A DNA stretch of 9,287 bases from Lachnospiraceae bacterium UBA4711 (GTDB lineage: Bacteria; Bacillota; Clostridia; Lachnospirales; Lachnospiraceae), in assembly GCA_002404515.1 (NCBI GenBank), contig DHJV01000160.1, positions 1 to 9,287 of the forward strand. The letters run 5' to 3'. The position numbers were made by a program, and so were the translations under genes. Positions 1 through 4,983 of this stretch are shown one piece after another. Below the pieces are notes generated by a model. The model was given only the letters and a program-made list of their open reading frames with translations, was not told where the DNA came from and did not search any database. Positions within the stretch are counted from its first letter, which is position 1, and each line of letters begins with the position of its first letter.

Positions 1-1
1 T

Positions 2-496
2 TTAGGAGATGACTCTAGAAACGAAAATCTGTTCGACAAGGTGCAGGACAGCGGGATTAAACTGTTTGGAATCCGCGATGACAAATTTGACGGCATGTGC
101 TTTTGGAATCAAAAAACGAAGCAACCAGAAATCTACCTAAATGTCGATCAGCCGAAAGACCGCAGGCTTTTCACTTTGGCCCATGAACTTGGGCACCTCT
201 TTTTGAATTACGGATGGGCTCCAGGAAAAAGCAAAATAGACGGAAACAAAAAAATATTATCCGTCAGCTTTAGGGACAAAGACAAAGCAAAGGATACAGA
301 AAGTGTGAACGAACGCATGGCAAATGAATTTGCAGGTGCTTTCTTGATGCCAAGAGACCTAGTTGAGAAGGTGATTTTAAATCAGACAGACTTAAATGAT
401 AAGCTGGACAGCATTGTTAGGCACTTCGGTGTAACGGACAGAGCAGCCATTAATAGGCTGATTATGTTGGGAGTAATAAATGAGTCTGGAAAATAA
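2..496 (+). CDS. ImmA/IrrE-family metallopeptidase, 5' end cut off by window edge
   Basis: The reading frame is open from base 2 with no stop, so the gene starts before the window. A GTG at 41 is only an internal candidate start. Of the 164 visible residues, HELGH at 61-65 is the gluzincin zinc-binding site. Downstream, NERMANEFAGAFLMP (about 103-117) matches the conserved block of ImmA/IrrE proteins that carries the third zinc ligand. The end (VTDRAAINRLIMLG) is also typical. Family knowledge: ImmA of ICEBs1 cleaves the element's repressor, and many relatives carry an N-terminal XRE domain and act in toxin-antitoxin or phage-regulation systems. Whether this one has an XRE domain is not visible. 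The gene overlaps the next one by 17 bases, so the two are probably translationally coupled. It converges on the integrase and may lie outside the element that starts there. Family assignment is secure; its target is unknown. Confidence 0.9.
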   Translation, partial: LGDDSRNENLFDKVQDSGIKLFGIRDDKFDGMCFWNQKTKQPEIYLNVDQPKDRRLFTLAHELGHLFLNYGWAPGKSKIDGNKKILSVSFRDKDKAKDTESVNERMANEFAGAFLMPRDLVEKVILNQTDLNDKLDSIVRHFGVTDRAAINRLIMLGVINESGK

Positions 497-1031
497 TGCT
501 TCTAGTAGCGAACGGTTAAACTCATTTTATGAAAAAATAAAAGAAAAGAACAACTATGATGACAGCGATGCTGCGCTTCTGGCACGAACAGATGAAAAAG
601 CGGCATATAATGCATCTTCAGATGCGAAGAACTACAATGATATAGAAAGAAGAGAACGGACGGCGAAGGCACATCGTCATGAGCTTATTAACGACTTGAT
701 TGAAAGCCTCAAAGGGCCACTCGAAAAAGAACAGGAAAGTAAGAATAAGTTTAGATTCGTGACTCTTATTGGCTTTACGGCATTCTTTTTAGGGATAGCC
801 GTGGCAACATTCGCGCTCTTGTTTCTGCTCTCAAGAGGTGGGTTCACAAAATACAGCGCACAAGTGGCAACGATCTTGATTACCGGACTATTCGCAAACG
901 TGGTTGGCTTGGCGGTCATTATTTTCAAGTATCTATTTGATGACAAGAATTCGCTCTTAAAAGATATGATCCAATTAGTAGTGAGCACGCTGAAGAGTGA
1001 TGACGACCGATATGACAAGCGCGAACAATAA
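480..1031 (+). CDS. Unknown protein with two membrane segments, coupled to the ImmA-like gene
   Basis: A 183-residue protein of no family I recognise. The ATG at 480 has GGGAG at 469-473, six bases upstream, inside the preceding gene. Residues 1-90 are charged and hydrophilic, with a helix-like basic stretch around 55-90. Two hydrophobic segments follow at about 93-118 and 127-152, with a short polar turn between them. A charged tail of about 30 residues ends in DDDRYDKREQ. There is no signal peptide. The layout suggests a hairpin-like membrane protein with both termini in the cytoplasm, the short loop being outside. Overlap with the metallopeptidase gene suggests a joint role. A membrane-acting effector regulated by the peptidase is possible but is inference only. 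A strong terminator follows at 1183. Confidence 0.8.
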   Translation: MSLENNASSSERLNSFYEKIKEKNNYDDSDAALLARTDEKAAYNASSDAKNYNDIERRERTAKAHRHELINDLIESLKGPLEKEQESKNKFRFVTLIGFTAFFLGIAVATFALLFLLSRGGFTKYSAQVATILITGLFANVVGLAVIIFKYLFDDKNSLLKDMIQLVVSTLKSDDDRYDKREQ

Positions 1032-1080
1032 GAGCAAGCAAAAAAAGAAAAACGTACAACATCATTACTGATACCGAATG

Positions 1081-1102
1081 AATACGACACGCGTATGACA
1101 CA
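1081..1102 (+). repeat. Isolated copy of the CGTATGACACA repeat, with a degenerate neighbour
   Basis: CGTATGACACA at 1092-1102 is identical to the two right-hand units of the tandem array at 1266-1298. The same AA follows this copy and the last array copy. Directly to its left, 1081-1091 matches the unit at 7 of 11 positions in the same 11-bp register. It lies 164 bp left of the main cluster. This fits the far arm-type binding site of the neighbouring tyrosine integrase, but the role is inference. Confidence 0.5.
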
Positions 1103-1182
1103 AAAGTACCGAAGAGTGGCGCAAATACGTATATCCGTGTTCTCAAAGAGATAAGACAAACCGTATATCGAAAAAGAACAGA

Positions 1183-1217
1183 CCCCTTGGAAATCCAGTA
1201 TTTCCAAGGGGTTTTCC
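1183..1217 (+). terminator. Strong intrinsic terminator between converging genes
   Basis: CCCCTTGGAAAT at 1183-1194 and ATTTCCAAGGGG at 1200-1211 form a perfect 12-bp stem with a five-base loop (CCAGT), followed by TTTTCC. It would end transcription of the ImmA-like and membrane-protein genes. Read on the other strand, the stem is followed by a T-rich stretch, so it may also stop integrase transcription. An alternative reading is an integrase core site: 11-bp arms around a 7-bp centre have the geometry of a tyrosine recombinase crossover site. Confidence 0.75.
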
Positions 1218-1265
1218 TATATTTCGAATTTTGAAATTTCTTCTGAAAATGGCTGAATTTTTCGC

Positions 1266-1298
1266 GGTATGACACACGTATGACACACGTATGACACA
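1266..1298 (+). repeat. Three tandem 11-bp repeats next to the integrase 3' end (probable integrase arm sites)
   Basis: Three abutting 11-bp units: GGTATGACACA (1266-1276), CGTATGACACA (1277-1287) and CGTATGACACA (1288-1298), ending two bases before the integrase stop codon. The spacing is about one helical turn, which would place bound proteins on one DNA face. Integrases with this type of N-terminal domain bind short direct repeats (arm sites) flanking the crossover core. A further copy is at 1092-1102. The exact core cannot be located from one junction. Confidence 0.6.
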
Positions 1299-1300
1299 AA

Positions 1301-2356
1301 TTAAATCTTATCAATTTCGGCAATCAGAGCTTCGATTTCGAGATGCGTATAGACCTGTCGGGTGACGTTCTGGCCCTTGTGCCCGACGATCCGTTGGATG
1401 AATCGCTCATCAACCTTGGCAGCCGTCAGCATCGATATGCAGGTGTGGCGGGTGTCATGTGGGCGGTGGGATTCCATGCCGATCGGCTGAAGCAGGGGCT
1501 TCCAATACGAGTCGACATAGTTCCGGTACTCGAAATGCTGGGAATCCGGTGTGCTGATGAGATACGGTGAATTGTTTTTGCCATACCAGGATTCGAAAAA
1601 CGGCATCACCTTCCGTGCGATCGGCACCGATCGGATTCCCGCGTCCGTCTTCGATTCCTTCACGAAGAACCAGCGCTCATCGAGGTGCACGTCCTTCTTC
1701 TCGAGATCCAGCAGCTCGCCGATACGGAGCCCGGTATAGATCAGCATGAGGATGACAGAATAATACTCGTTGCCATCCTGGACTTCCCACAGGCGTGCGA
1801 CCTGTTCAGAGGTAAAAGGCGTATGGCTGCGTGCGTTTGGATTTCCGGCGCGGCTGATGTCGAGGTAGGAGACAATATTCCGGTCCTGCGTGATAATCCC
1901 ATGGATCACGGCATAATCGAAGAGACCCTTCAATAGAACCTTAAATTTTTTCAGTGTTGGGGTATTCTTTCCAGACTCATCTACGAGCTTCTGGAGGTGA
2001 TCAATGCGAATATCCGCGAAGCGCATGCTCTGGATCGGCGCGCACAGCTTCCAGGCAGCACGGTAACCCTTGATGTTGGCTTCAGAAATCTCTCCGAATT
2101 TCCGTTCAGACCACTCGTTATAGACTTCTTCCATGGTTTTACGGCTGAACTTCAGATCGAATGGATTCTTATTGTAGTCGGACAGCGCCTGAAGCGCCTC
2201 CGCTTTGGTCGGATAGTATCCGATGGTGATATAGAACTGCTTTGCTTTTCCGGTGGCCGGATCGAGCGCCCATTTATCGGTTTTTCTGACGCGCCACGGG
2301 TTCCTTCGCTTACCGGGCATTTTTGAAATGTTTCCGTATCCGTTTGGCAGTTTCAT
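1301..2356 (-). CDS. int: Tyrosine recombinase / phage-type integrase
   Basis: Site-specific recombinase expected to integrate and excise the element. The 351-residue protein has the full layout. An N-terminal arm-DNA-binding domain (about 1-65, with WRVRKTDKW and FYITIGYYPTKAEA) is followed by a SAM-like core-binding domain (about 72-155) and a catalytic domain with R211 (TGLRIGELL), K236 (ESKTDAG), H300 and R303 (HDTRH), H326 (VGHKG) and the nucleophile Y336 (RQVYTHL). The ATG at 2356 is chosen because GGAGG at 2363-2367 lies six bases upstream of it. A GTG at 2362 is in frame but touches the ribosome binding site. It points away from the repressor, as is usual at a prophage left end, and tandem repeats that look like its arm sites abut its 3' end. 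It lies downstream of dinD with no clear minus-strand terminator between them, so some read-through is possible. Confidence 0.97.
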   Translation of the reverse strand: MKLPNGYGNISKMPGKRRNPWRVRKTDKWALDPATGKAKQFYITIGYYPTKAEALQALSDYNKNPFDLKFSRKTMEEVYNEWSERKFGEISEANIKGYRAAWKLCAPIQSMRFADIRIDHLQKLVDESGKNTPTLKKFKVLLKGLFDYAVIHGIITQDRNIVSYLDISRAGNPNARSHTPFTSEQVARLWEVQDGNEYYSVILMLIYTGLRIGELLDLEKKDVHLDERWFFVKESKTDAGIRSVPIARKVMPFFESWYGKNNSPYLISTPDSQHFEYRNYVDSYWKPLLQPIGMESHRPHDTRHTCISMLTAAKVDERFIQRIVGHKGQNVTRQVYTHLEIEALIAEIDKI

Positions 2357-2377
2357 ACGCACCCTCCTTAAAATTGA

Positions 2378-2406
2378 GTGACTTTAATAAGAGGATGCGA
2401 TATACT
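2378..2406 (+). promoter_or_regulatory. Candidate promoter of small RNA A
   Basis: GTGACT (2378-2383, four of six to TTGACA), a 17-bp spacer and TATACT (2401-2406, a good -10). The -10 and surrounding bases are identical in copy B. The start would be near 2413. The -35 is weak, so an activator or a different use of this conserved block, for instance for the divergent integrase transcript, remains possible. Confidence 0.45.
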
Positions 2407-2412
2407 GAATCC

Positions 2413-2482
2413 GCTGATGTGGTTTGCATATGCATCCCATGTTCTGACGCCTGACCTATTGCCGTAGGTCAGGCGCTTTTTT
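2413..2482 (+). ncRNA. Candidate ~70-nt structured small RNA A
   Basis: Predicted between the promoter-like block and a T-run, with no open frame of note. Hairpin 1: ATGTGG (2417-2422) pairs with CCATGT (2437-2442) through two G-U pairs, with an inner TGC/GCA stem and ATAT loop. Hairpin 2 is the terminator. Copy B keeps the same two-hairpin plan with different bases. Transcription runs away from the integrase, so the RNA would be complementary to any integrase mRNA leader that starts further upstream. Function unknown; I do not recognise it as a named RNA family. Confidence 0.45.
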
Positions 2483-2487
2483 ATTTT
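2448..2487 (+). terminator. Intrinsic terminator A (+ strand)
   Basis: CGCCTGACCTA (2448-2458) and TAGGTCAGGCG (2465-2475) form a perfect 11-bp stem with loop TTGCCG, followed by CTTTTTTATTTT. The T-run lies on the + strand side. On the - strand the stem is preceded by A residues and not followed by T residues, so it would not stop dinD transcription. Confidence 0.85.
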
Positions 2488-2495
2488 CGAACGTT

Positions 2496-2516
2496 TTCCA
2501 TTTTGGAAACAGTTCA
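2496..2516 (+). repeat. 21-bp exact repeat with TTCCA-TTT-TGGAA palindrome, copy 1
   Basis: Identical over 21 bases to 6986-7006. It starts with the 13-bp palindrome TTCCATTTTGGAA, then ACAGTTCA. It lies between terminator A and the end of dinD. The shape suits a dimeric regulator site, but the protein that would bind it is not identified. Confidence 0.5.
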
Positions 2517-2559
2517 TTCTTTACAATCCTTTATACAGATGCTGATCCTCAGCTATCCG

Positions 2560-3402
2560 TCATTTCTTTCCGTTCTCCAGCTTTTTCTTTTCCATCTCCC
2601 GTTCAATCTGCTTGATGCTCTTGTCTGGGGTAGGCAAATCTTCCGGCATTGTACCGCCAAGTTCCTTGATAGTCTTACGCACCTTTGCACCAACTTCATA
2701 GTGTGTTCTGTTGGCATTTTCCTTTCCTTGAATGTTTTCACGACGGAGCTTTTCTTCGGTCTGCGTGGCACGGAACAGATTTGCTGCAAGCTCCGTACTG
2801 CCCATGTGGTCCAGAATTTTCTGACTTTTTTTCAGCCCTTTGTGCTTATGGATTGCTTTCATGTCCATTCCGCCGTAAAGGCCTTTATATCCATAATTCT
2901 GGAAGATGGCGTACTCTAAAGGCTCCACTACGCCCGCTTTATTCGCAGCGTCTGCCAACAGTTTGTTGTGCTTGATCATCTCGTTGCGGATTGCCAATCG
3001 GCGCTGCTCTTCTGTCAGCCCATCAAAATCATCAATCATTTCCTGCTGCCTTGTTTTAACAGCAAAATAGGTCTGACCTATAGCAATAACTTCCTTCTTG
3101 GGATCGCCGTTCATTACAATCAGATAACAGGCATAACGGGAAAGTACAATATCATCGATTTTGCGTTCTGCTCCAGAACCAATCTCAACCATTTTGTTGA
3201 CATCAACAAAATGGTCCTGCACATCAAATCCACTTGTTGCGCACGCAGTTTTTGCTTTCTCAATGGTATTATTAAAATTGCGCCATTCAGAATATTCCAG
3301 CGCAAGTTGCAGTTCTCTGGCATACCAAAATTCCTCACCATATTCATTGATATGTTTAATATTTTCAAAAGTCTTCTCGCTGTACTTTACAAGATCATTC
3401 AT
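2560..3402 (-). CDS. dinD: DNA damage-inducible protein D (DinD)
   Basis: A 280-residue protein, close in length to E. coli DinD (about 274). The N-terminal half is a BRO-N-like domain (about 11-105, with FWYARELQLAL and SRYACYLIVMNGDP at 88-101). Blocks that I recall from E. coli DinD follow: GQTYFAVKTRQ (109-119), AIFQNYGYKGLYGG (165-178), KILDHMGSTELAANLFRATQ (194-213) and LGGTMPEDLPTP (248-259). In E. coli, DinD is an SOS-induced protein reported to inhibit RecA-mediated strand exchange. In a prophage such a protein could tune the RecA response that triggers induction, which is inference. The ATG at 3402 is chosen for AAGGAG at 3411-3416, eight bases upstream; a GTG at 3423 is in frame but lacks its own site. 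No LexA box was found upstream. The gene is bracketed by the two related small-RNA segments, as if inserted as a unit. Confidence 0.92.
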   Translation of the reverse strand: MNDLVKYSEKTFENIKHINEYGEEFWYARELQLALEYSEWRNFNNTIEKAKTACATSGFDVQDHFVDVNKMVEIGSGAERKIDDIVLSRYACYLIVMNGDPKKEVIAIGQTYFAVKTRQQEMIDDFDGLTEEQRRLAIRNEMIKHNKLLADAANKAGVVEPLEYAIFQNYGYKGLYGGMDMKAIHKHKGLKKSQKILDHMGSTELAANLFRATQTEEKLRRENIQGKENANRTHYEVGAKVRKTIKELGGTMPEDLPTPDKSIKQIEREMEKKKLENGKK

Positions 3403-3494
3403 AAACCAAGCTCCTTCATGCACTTCTCCATTTCCTTTTCAAGTGCCGCAATTCTATTCGATAGACATAATAGTCGATCATCATAGTTCCATAT
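3399..3494 (-). pseudogene. Possible small coupled ORF or remnant upstream of dinD, without a proper start
   Basis: A frame of 31 codons ends in TGA overlapping the dinD ATG (ATGA). Its product, WNYDDRLLCLSN followed by the helix-like RIAALEKEMEKCMKELGL, looks like real coding sequence. A good ribosome binding site (GGGAGG, 3499-3504) precedes it. The only codon at the right place in this frame is ATA (3492-3494). The ATG six bases from the site (3490-3492) is in another frame and meets a stop after three codons. A small deletion near the start, or an unusual start codon, would explain this. An internal ATG in frame would give only ten residues. Its role, if any, may be to couple translation into dinD. 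Confidence 0.35.
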
Positions 3495-3513
3495 CGTACC
3501 TCCCTAAAAATGA

Positions 3514-3542
3514 GTGGCTTTAAGAAAGGGATGCGATATACT
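3514..3542 (+). promoter_or_regulatory. Candidate promoter of small RNA B
   Basis: GTGGCT (3514-3519, weak -35), a 17-bp spacer and TATACT (3537-3542). Spacing and -10 are the same as in copy A. The predicted start is near 3549. Confidence 0.4.
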
Positions 3543-3548
3543 GAACCT

Positions 3549-3620
3549 GTTCGAATGGTGTGTATATCACATTCCATGTACATGCGTCTGGCCTGTTACC
3601 AGCAAGTCAGGCGCTTTTTT
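3549..3620 (+). ncRNA. Candidate ~72-nt structured small RNA B
   Basis: Hairpin 1: ATGG-TGTG (3555-3562) pairs with CACA-TT-CCAT (3568-3577), loop TATAT. Hairpin 2 is the terminator at 3584-3614. Compared with copy A most stem bases have changed while pairing is kept, which argues for an RNA under structural constraint. Orientation is opposite to dinD and its start lies just upstream of the dinD leader. Function unknown. Confidence 0.45.
3584..3620 (+). terminator. Intrinsic terminator B (+ strand)
   Basis: GCGTCTGGC (3584-3592) pairs with GTCAGGCGC (3606-3614) through seven Watson-Crick and two G-U pairs; CTG/CAG can extend it inside the loop. TTTTTT follows at 3615-3620. The G-U pairs would be C-A mismatches in an RNA from the other strand, so the + strand is the likely transcript. 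Confidence 0.75.
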
Positions 3621-3652
3621 ATCGCTTAAAAACGAAATAAGCGATTTTATTT
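3621..3652 (+). terminator. Possible second, weaker hairpin behind terminator B
   Basis: ATCGCTT (3621-3627) and AAGCGAT (3639-3645) pair over 7 bp around an 11-base loop, followed by TTTATTT. It could back up terminator B. The rest up to the repressor stop at 3701 is AT-rich with only a weak TTTGCT/AGCAAA hairpin near 3660-3680, and no clear minus-strand terminator for the repressor. Confidence 0.3.
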
Positions 3653-3700
3653 CACTAATTTGCTAAATAATAAGCAAAAGCCTAAATTAAAATGAAAATT

Positions 3701-4339
3701 TTATAGTTTCCCTCGCAGCTCAACCACGCGGCCGATGATGCTCACGGGAATTGAGTCGATGTCTGCATGATCGAAGACCATCGGCTCATAGGCCGGATTC
3801 AGACTGATGAGCATGATTCCCGAGGCCATCTTCTTTAATTTCTTACACACTCCATCATTTCCGTTTACCAGGGCGATCACAATGTCGTCCGTCTCTGCAT
3901 CACTCTGACGCCGAACGATCACTGTATCCCCGTCCATGATTCTGGGGGACATGGAGTCGCCGCGAATACGAAGGCCGAAGTACTCACCGGTCGCAGCCAT
4001 CTCCGCGGGAATCTCCTCCCAGTCGATCGTCTCCTCCACGGCGTTGATCGGAATGCCAGCAGCCACACGGCCGAGGACCGGAATACGGACGGGTGTTTGT
4101 GTTTTTGAACGCGTAGCTTCTTTAAAATGAGAAACTTCAACATCGGCCCCCATGAGCCACTCAACATTTACGTCAAGAGCTTTGGCCAAGAGGTAAATAT
4201 TATTTTGTTTCGGCTGATACCGTCCCGAGATATAGCAACTGAGGGCACCCTTATTGATGCCGGTCCGATTTACCAGATCTGCCTGGCGTAGTTCTCGCAG
4301 GTCCATAGCTTTTTGAATTCGAGATGAAATGCTTTCCAT
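3701..4339 (-). CDS. Phage repressor: XRE-type HTH plus S24 (LexA-like) self-cleaving domain
   Basis: A CI/LexA-like repressor of 212 residues that should hold the early promoters off in the lysogen and inactivate itself when RecA is activated. Residues 5-62 are an XRE helix-turn-helix (RQADLVNRTGINKGALSCYISGR). A linker follows, then the S24 domain with the Ala-Gly cleavage site at A94-G95 (RVAAGIP), catalytic S129 (GDSMSP) and K166 (GVCKKLKK). All parts needed for autocleavage are present, so induction by DNA damage is expected. The ATG at 4339 is preceded by AAAGGA some ten bases upstream. The gene diverges from the Cro-like gene, and the space between holds both promoters and the operators. 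No frame damage is seen. Confidence 0.95.
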   Translation of the reverse strand: MESISSRIQKAMDLRELRQADLVNRTGINKGALSCYISGRYQPKQNNIYLLAKALDVNVEWLMGADVEVSHFKEATRSKTQTPVRIPVLGRVAAGIPINAVEETIDWEEIPAEMAATGEYFGLRIRGDSMSPRIMDGDTVIVRRQSDAETDDIVIALVNGNDGVCKKLKKMASGIMLISLNPAYEPMVFDHADIDSIPVSIIGRVVELRGKL

Positions 4340-4367
4340 AATCCAATTCCTTTCAAAATGTAATTAT

Positions 4368-4396
4368 ATAATAGTCTAAGTGTTCAGAAAACACAA
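4368..4396 (-). promoter_or_regulatory. Leftward promoter of the repressor gene
   Basis: On the - strand TTGTGT (4391-4396), a 17-bp spacer and TATTAT (4368-4373). A TATAAT overlaps slightly downstream. A GTTCAGAA operator half-site (4382-4389) sits in the spacer, so the repressor or the Cro-like protein could control it. Confidence 0.55.
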
Positions 4397-4397
4397 C
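4382..4397 (+). promoter_or_regulatory. Operator-like site O1 (one good half-site)
   Basis: GTTCAGAAAACACAAC: the left half matches the GTTYAGAA half-site of the other operators, the right half is poor. It lies inside the leftward promoter. Confidence 0.4.
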
Positions 4398-4423
4398 AAA
4401 AAGACGAAACGGAAAATAAAAAA

Positions 4424-4439
4424 GTTCAGAATTCTAAAG
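4424..4439 (+). promoter_or_regulatory. Operator-like site O2
   Basis: GTTCAGAATTCTAAAG, two inverted half-sites (GTTCAGAA and CTTTAGAA), between the two divergent promoters. It matches the O3 core at 12 of 16 positions. Confidence 0.5.
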
Positions 4440-4447
4440 AAATGGTA

Positions 4448-4476
4448 TTGACAGGAGCACGTGTAAGCGCTAAGCT
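4448..4476 (+). promoter_or_regulatory. Rightward early promoter
   Basis: A perfect -35 TTGACA (4448-4453), a 17-bp spacer and TAAGCT (4471-4476), a weak -10. The start would be near 4483, inside operator O3. It should drive the Cro-like gene and the early operon. Confidence 0.6.
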
Positions 4477-4480
4477 TGTG

Positions 4481-4500
4481 ACGTTTAGAAAACTAAACGT
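4481..4500 (+). promoter_or_regulatory. Operator O3, perfect 20-bp palindrome
   Basis: ACGTTTAGAAAACTAAACGT is a perfect inverted repeat placed over the expected start of the rightward transcript. It is the best symmetric site of the set and the likely main operator of the repressor or the Cro-like protein. Confidence 0.7.
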
Positions 4501-4527
4501 GAAAAATCAAAGCAAGGAGGTGATTGA

Positions 4528-4752
4528 ATGCGGTGGAACTACGCAAAACTCAGGGGCAAAATTAAGGAGGTTTTCGGCACACAGGATGCATTTGCCGAGG
4601 CCTTAGGAATTGGAAGAGTATCATTGAGCCAGCGGCTTAATAATCTACTCGAATTTACACAGGAAGAGATATTTAAGGCTTGTGGGCTTCTTGACATTGC
4701 CGTAAATGATATTCCAGACTACTTTTTTTGCCCTTTAAGTTCAGAAAACTAA
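4528..4752 (+). CDS. Cro-like DNA-binding protein of the DUF739 type
   Basis: A 74-residue HTH protein, first gene of the rightward operon and opposite the repressor, the place of Cro. The opening MRWNYAKLRGKIKEVFGTQ, the helix-turn-helix around 20-40 (FAEALGIGRVSLSQRLNN) and the following FTQEEIFKACGLLDI are the pattern I know from DUF739 proteins of Bacillota phages. The start is clear: AAGGAGGTGAT at 4514-4523 just before the ATG. It probably competes with the repressor for the GTTYAGAA sites. An additional site overlaps its own stop codon. Confidence 0.85.
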   Translation: MRWNYAKLRGKIKEVFGTQDAFAEALGIGRVSLSQRLNNLLEFTQEEIFKACGLLDIAVNDIPDYFFCPLSSEN

Positions 4753-4754
4753 AC
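4739..4754 (+). promoter_or_regulatory. Operator-like site O4 over the end of the Cro-like gene
   Basis: GTTCAGAAAACTAAAC differs from the core of O3 (GTTTAGAAAACTAAAC) at one base. It covers the last codons and stop of the Cro-like gene, some 240 bp downstream of O3. It could support looping or act as a roadblock; this is inference. Confidence 0.5.
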
Positions 4755-4788
4755 CCACATGTGCCACAAGTGTAAAAGGAGGCAAGCC

Positions 4789-4983
4789 ATGTCAGACATC
4801 AGATTCATAGGCGTAGCCGACGCCGCCAAGATGACCGGATTACCGGCGCAGACGATTCGCGTAGGACTCCAGCAGGGTGTTTTCCCGTGGGGCTATGCGG
4901 TCAGACGTAAGTCCACATGGACCTATTACATCAACAGACAGAAGCTGATTCAGACAGAGGGAGGAAGTGAGACAACAACATGA
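4789..4983 (+). CDS. Small HTH protein, excisionase-like
   Basis: A 64-residue protein with a winged/MerR-like helix-turn-helix: IGVADAAKMTGLPAQTIRVGL (7-27, the recognition helix being QTIRVGLQQG), then GVFPWGYAVRRKSTWTYYINRQKL. The FP(F/W)GYAV...TYYI pattern is familiar from small phage proteins annotated as excisionase or HTH protein. It may be the recombination directionality factor for the integrase, or an early regulator. The ATG at 4789 is chosen over the GTG-like extension to 4759, because AAAGGAGG lies six bases upstream. Its end overlaps the next gene by ATGA. Confidence 0.7.
   Translation: MSDIRFIGVADAAKMTGLPAQTIRVGLQQGVFPWGYAVRRKSTWTYYINRQKLIQTEGGSETTT

Larger units (their letters stand above)
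2363..2487 (+). repeat. Two-copy segment, copy A (integrase leader / candidate small RNA gene)
   Basis: This segment and 3499-3620 are diverged direct copies. By eye, 43 of the first 51 bases match, including 16 identical bases (GATGCGATATACTGAA). Beyond this the primary sequence differs, but the order of parts is kept: -10 box, small hairpin, terminator hairpin, CGCTTTTTTAT. On the - strand the start of the segment is the integrase ribosome binding site. The copies bracket dinD. Confidence 0.75.
3499..3620 (+). repeat. Two-copy segment, copy B (dinD leader / candidate small RNA gene)
   Basis: Diverged direct copy of 2363-2487, from the minus-strand ribosome binding site (GGGAGG) through the -10 block to CGCTTTTTTAT. 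The copies differ most in the middle, yet both can form the same two hairpins. Spacing between copies is about 1.1 kb, filled by dinD. Confidence 0.75.

Noticed and set aside
677..1323. Minus-strand frames of 132 and 176 codons between integrase and the membrane-protein gene
   Set aside because: They run through the repeat array and the terminator and overlap the + strand gene; their similar peptides come only from the DNA repeats.
2503..3523. Several + strand frames of 96 to 172 codons opposite dinD
   Set aside because: They mirror the confidently assigned dinD gene, are rich in Phe, Ser and Leu as antisense frames often are, and have no start signals.
3543..3552. GAACCTGTTC as a LexA (SOS) box before dinD
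   Set aside because: The Gram-positive LexA box needs GAAC and GTTC separated by four bases; here only two separate them, and copy A has no equivalent.
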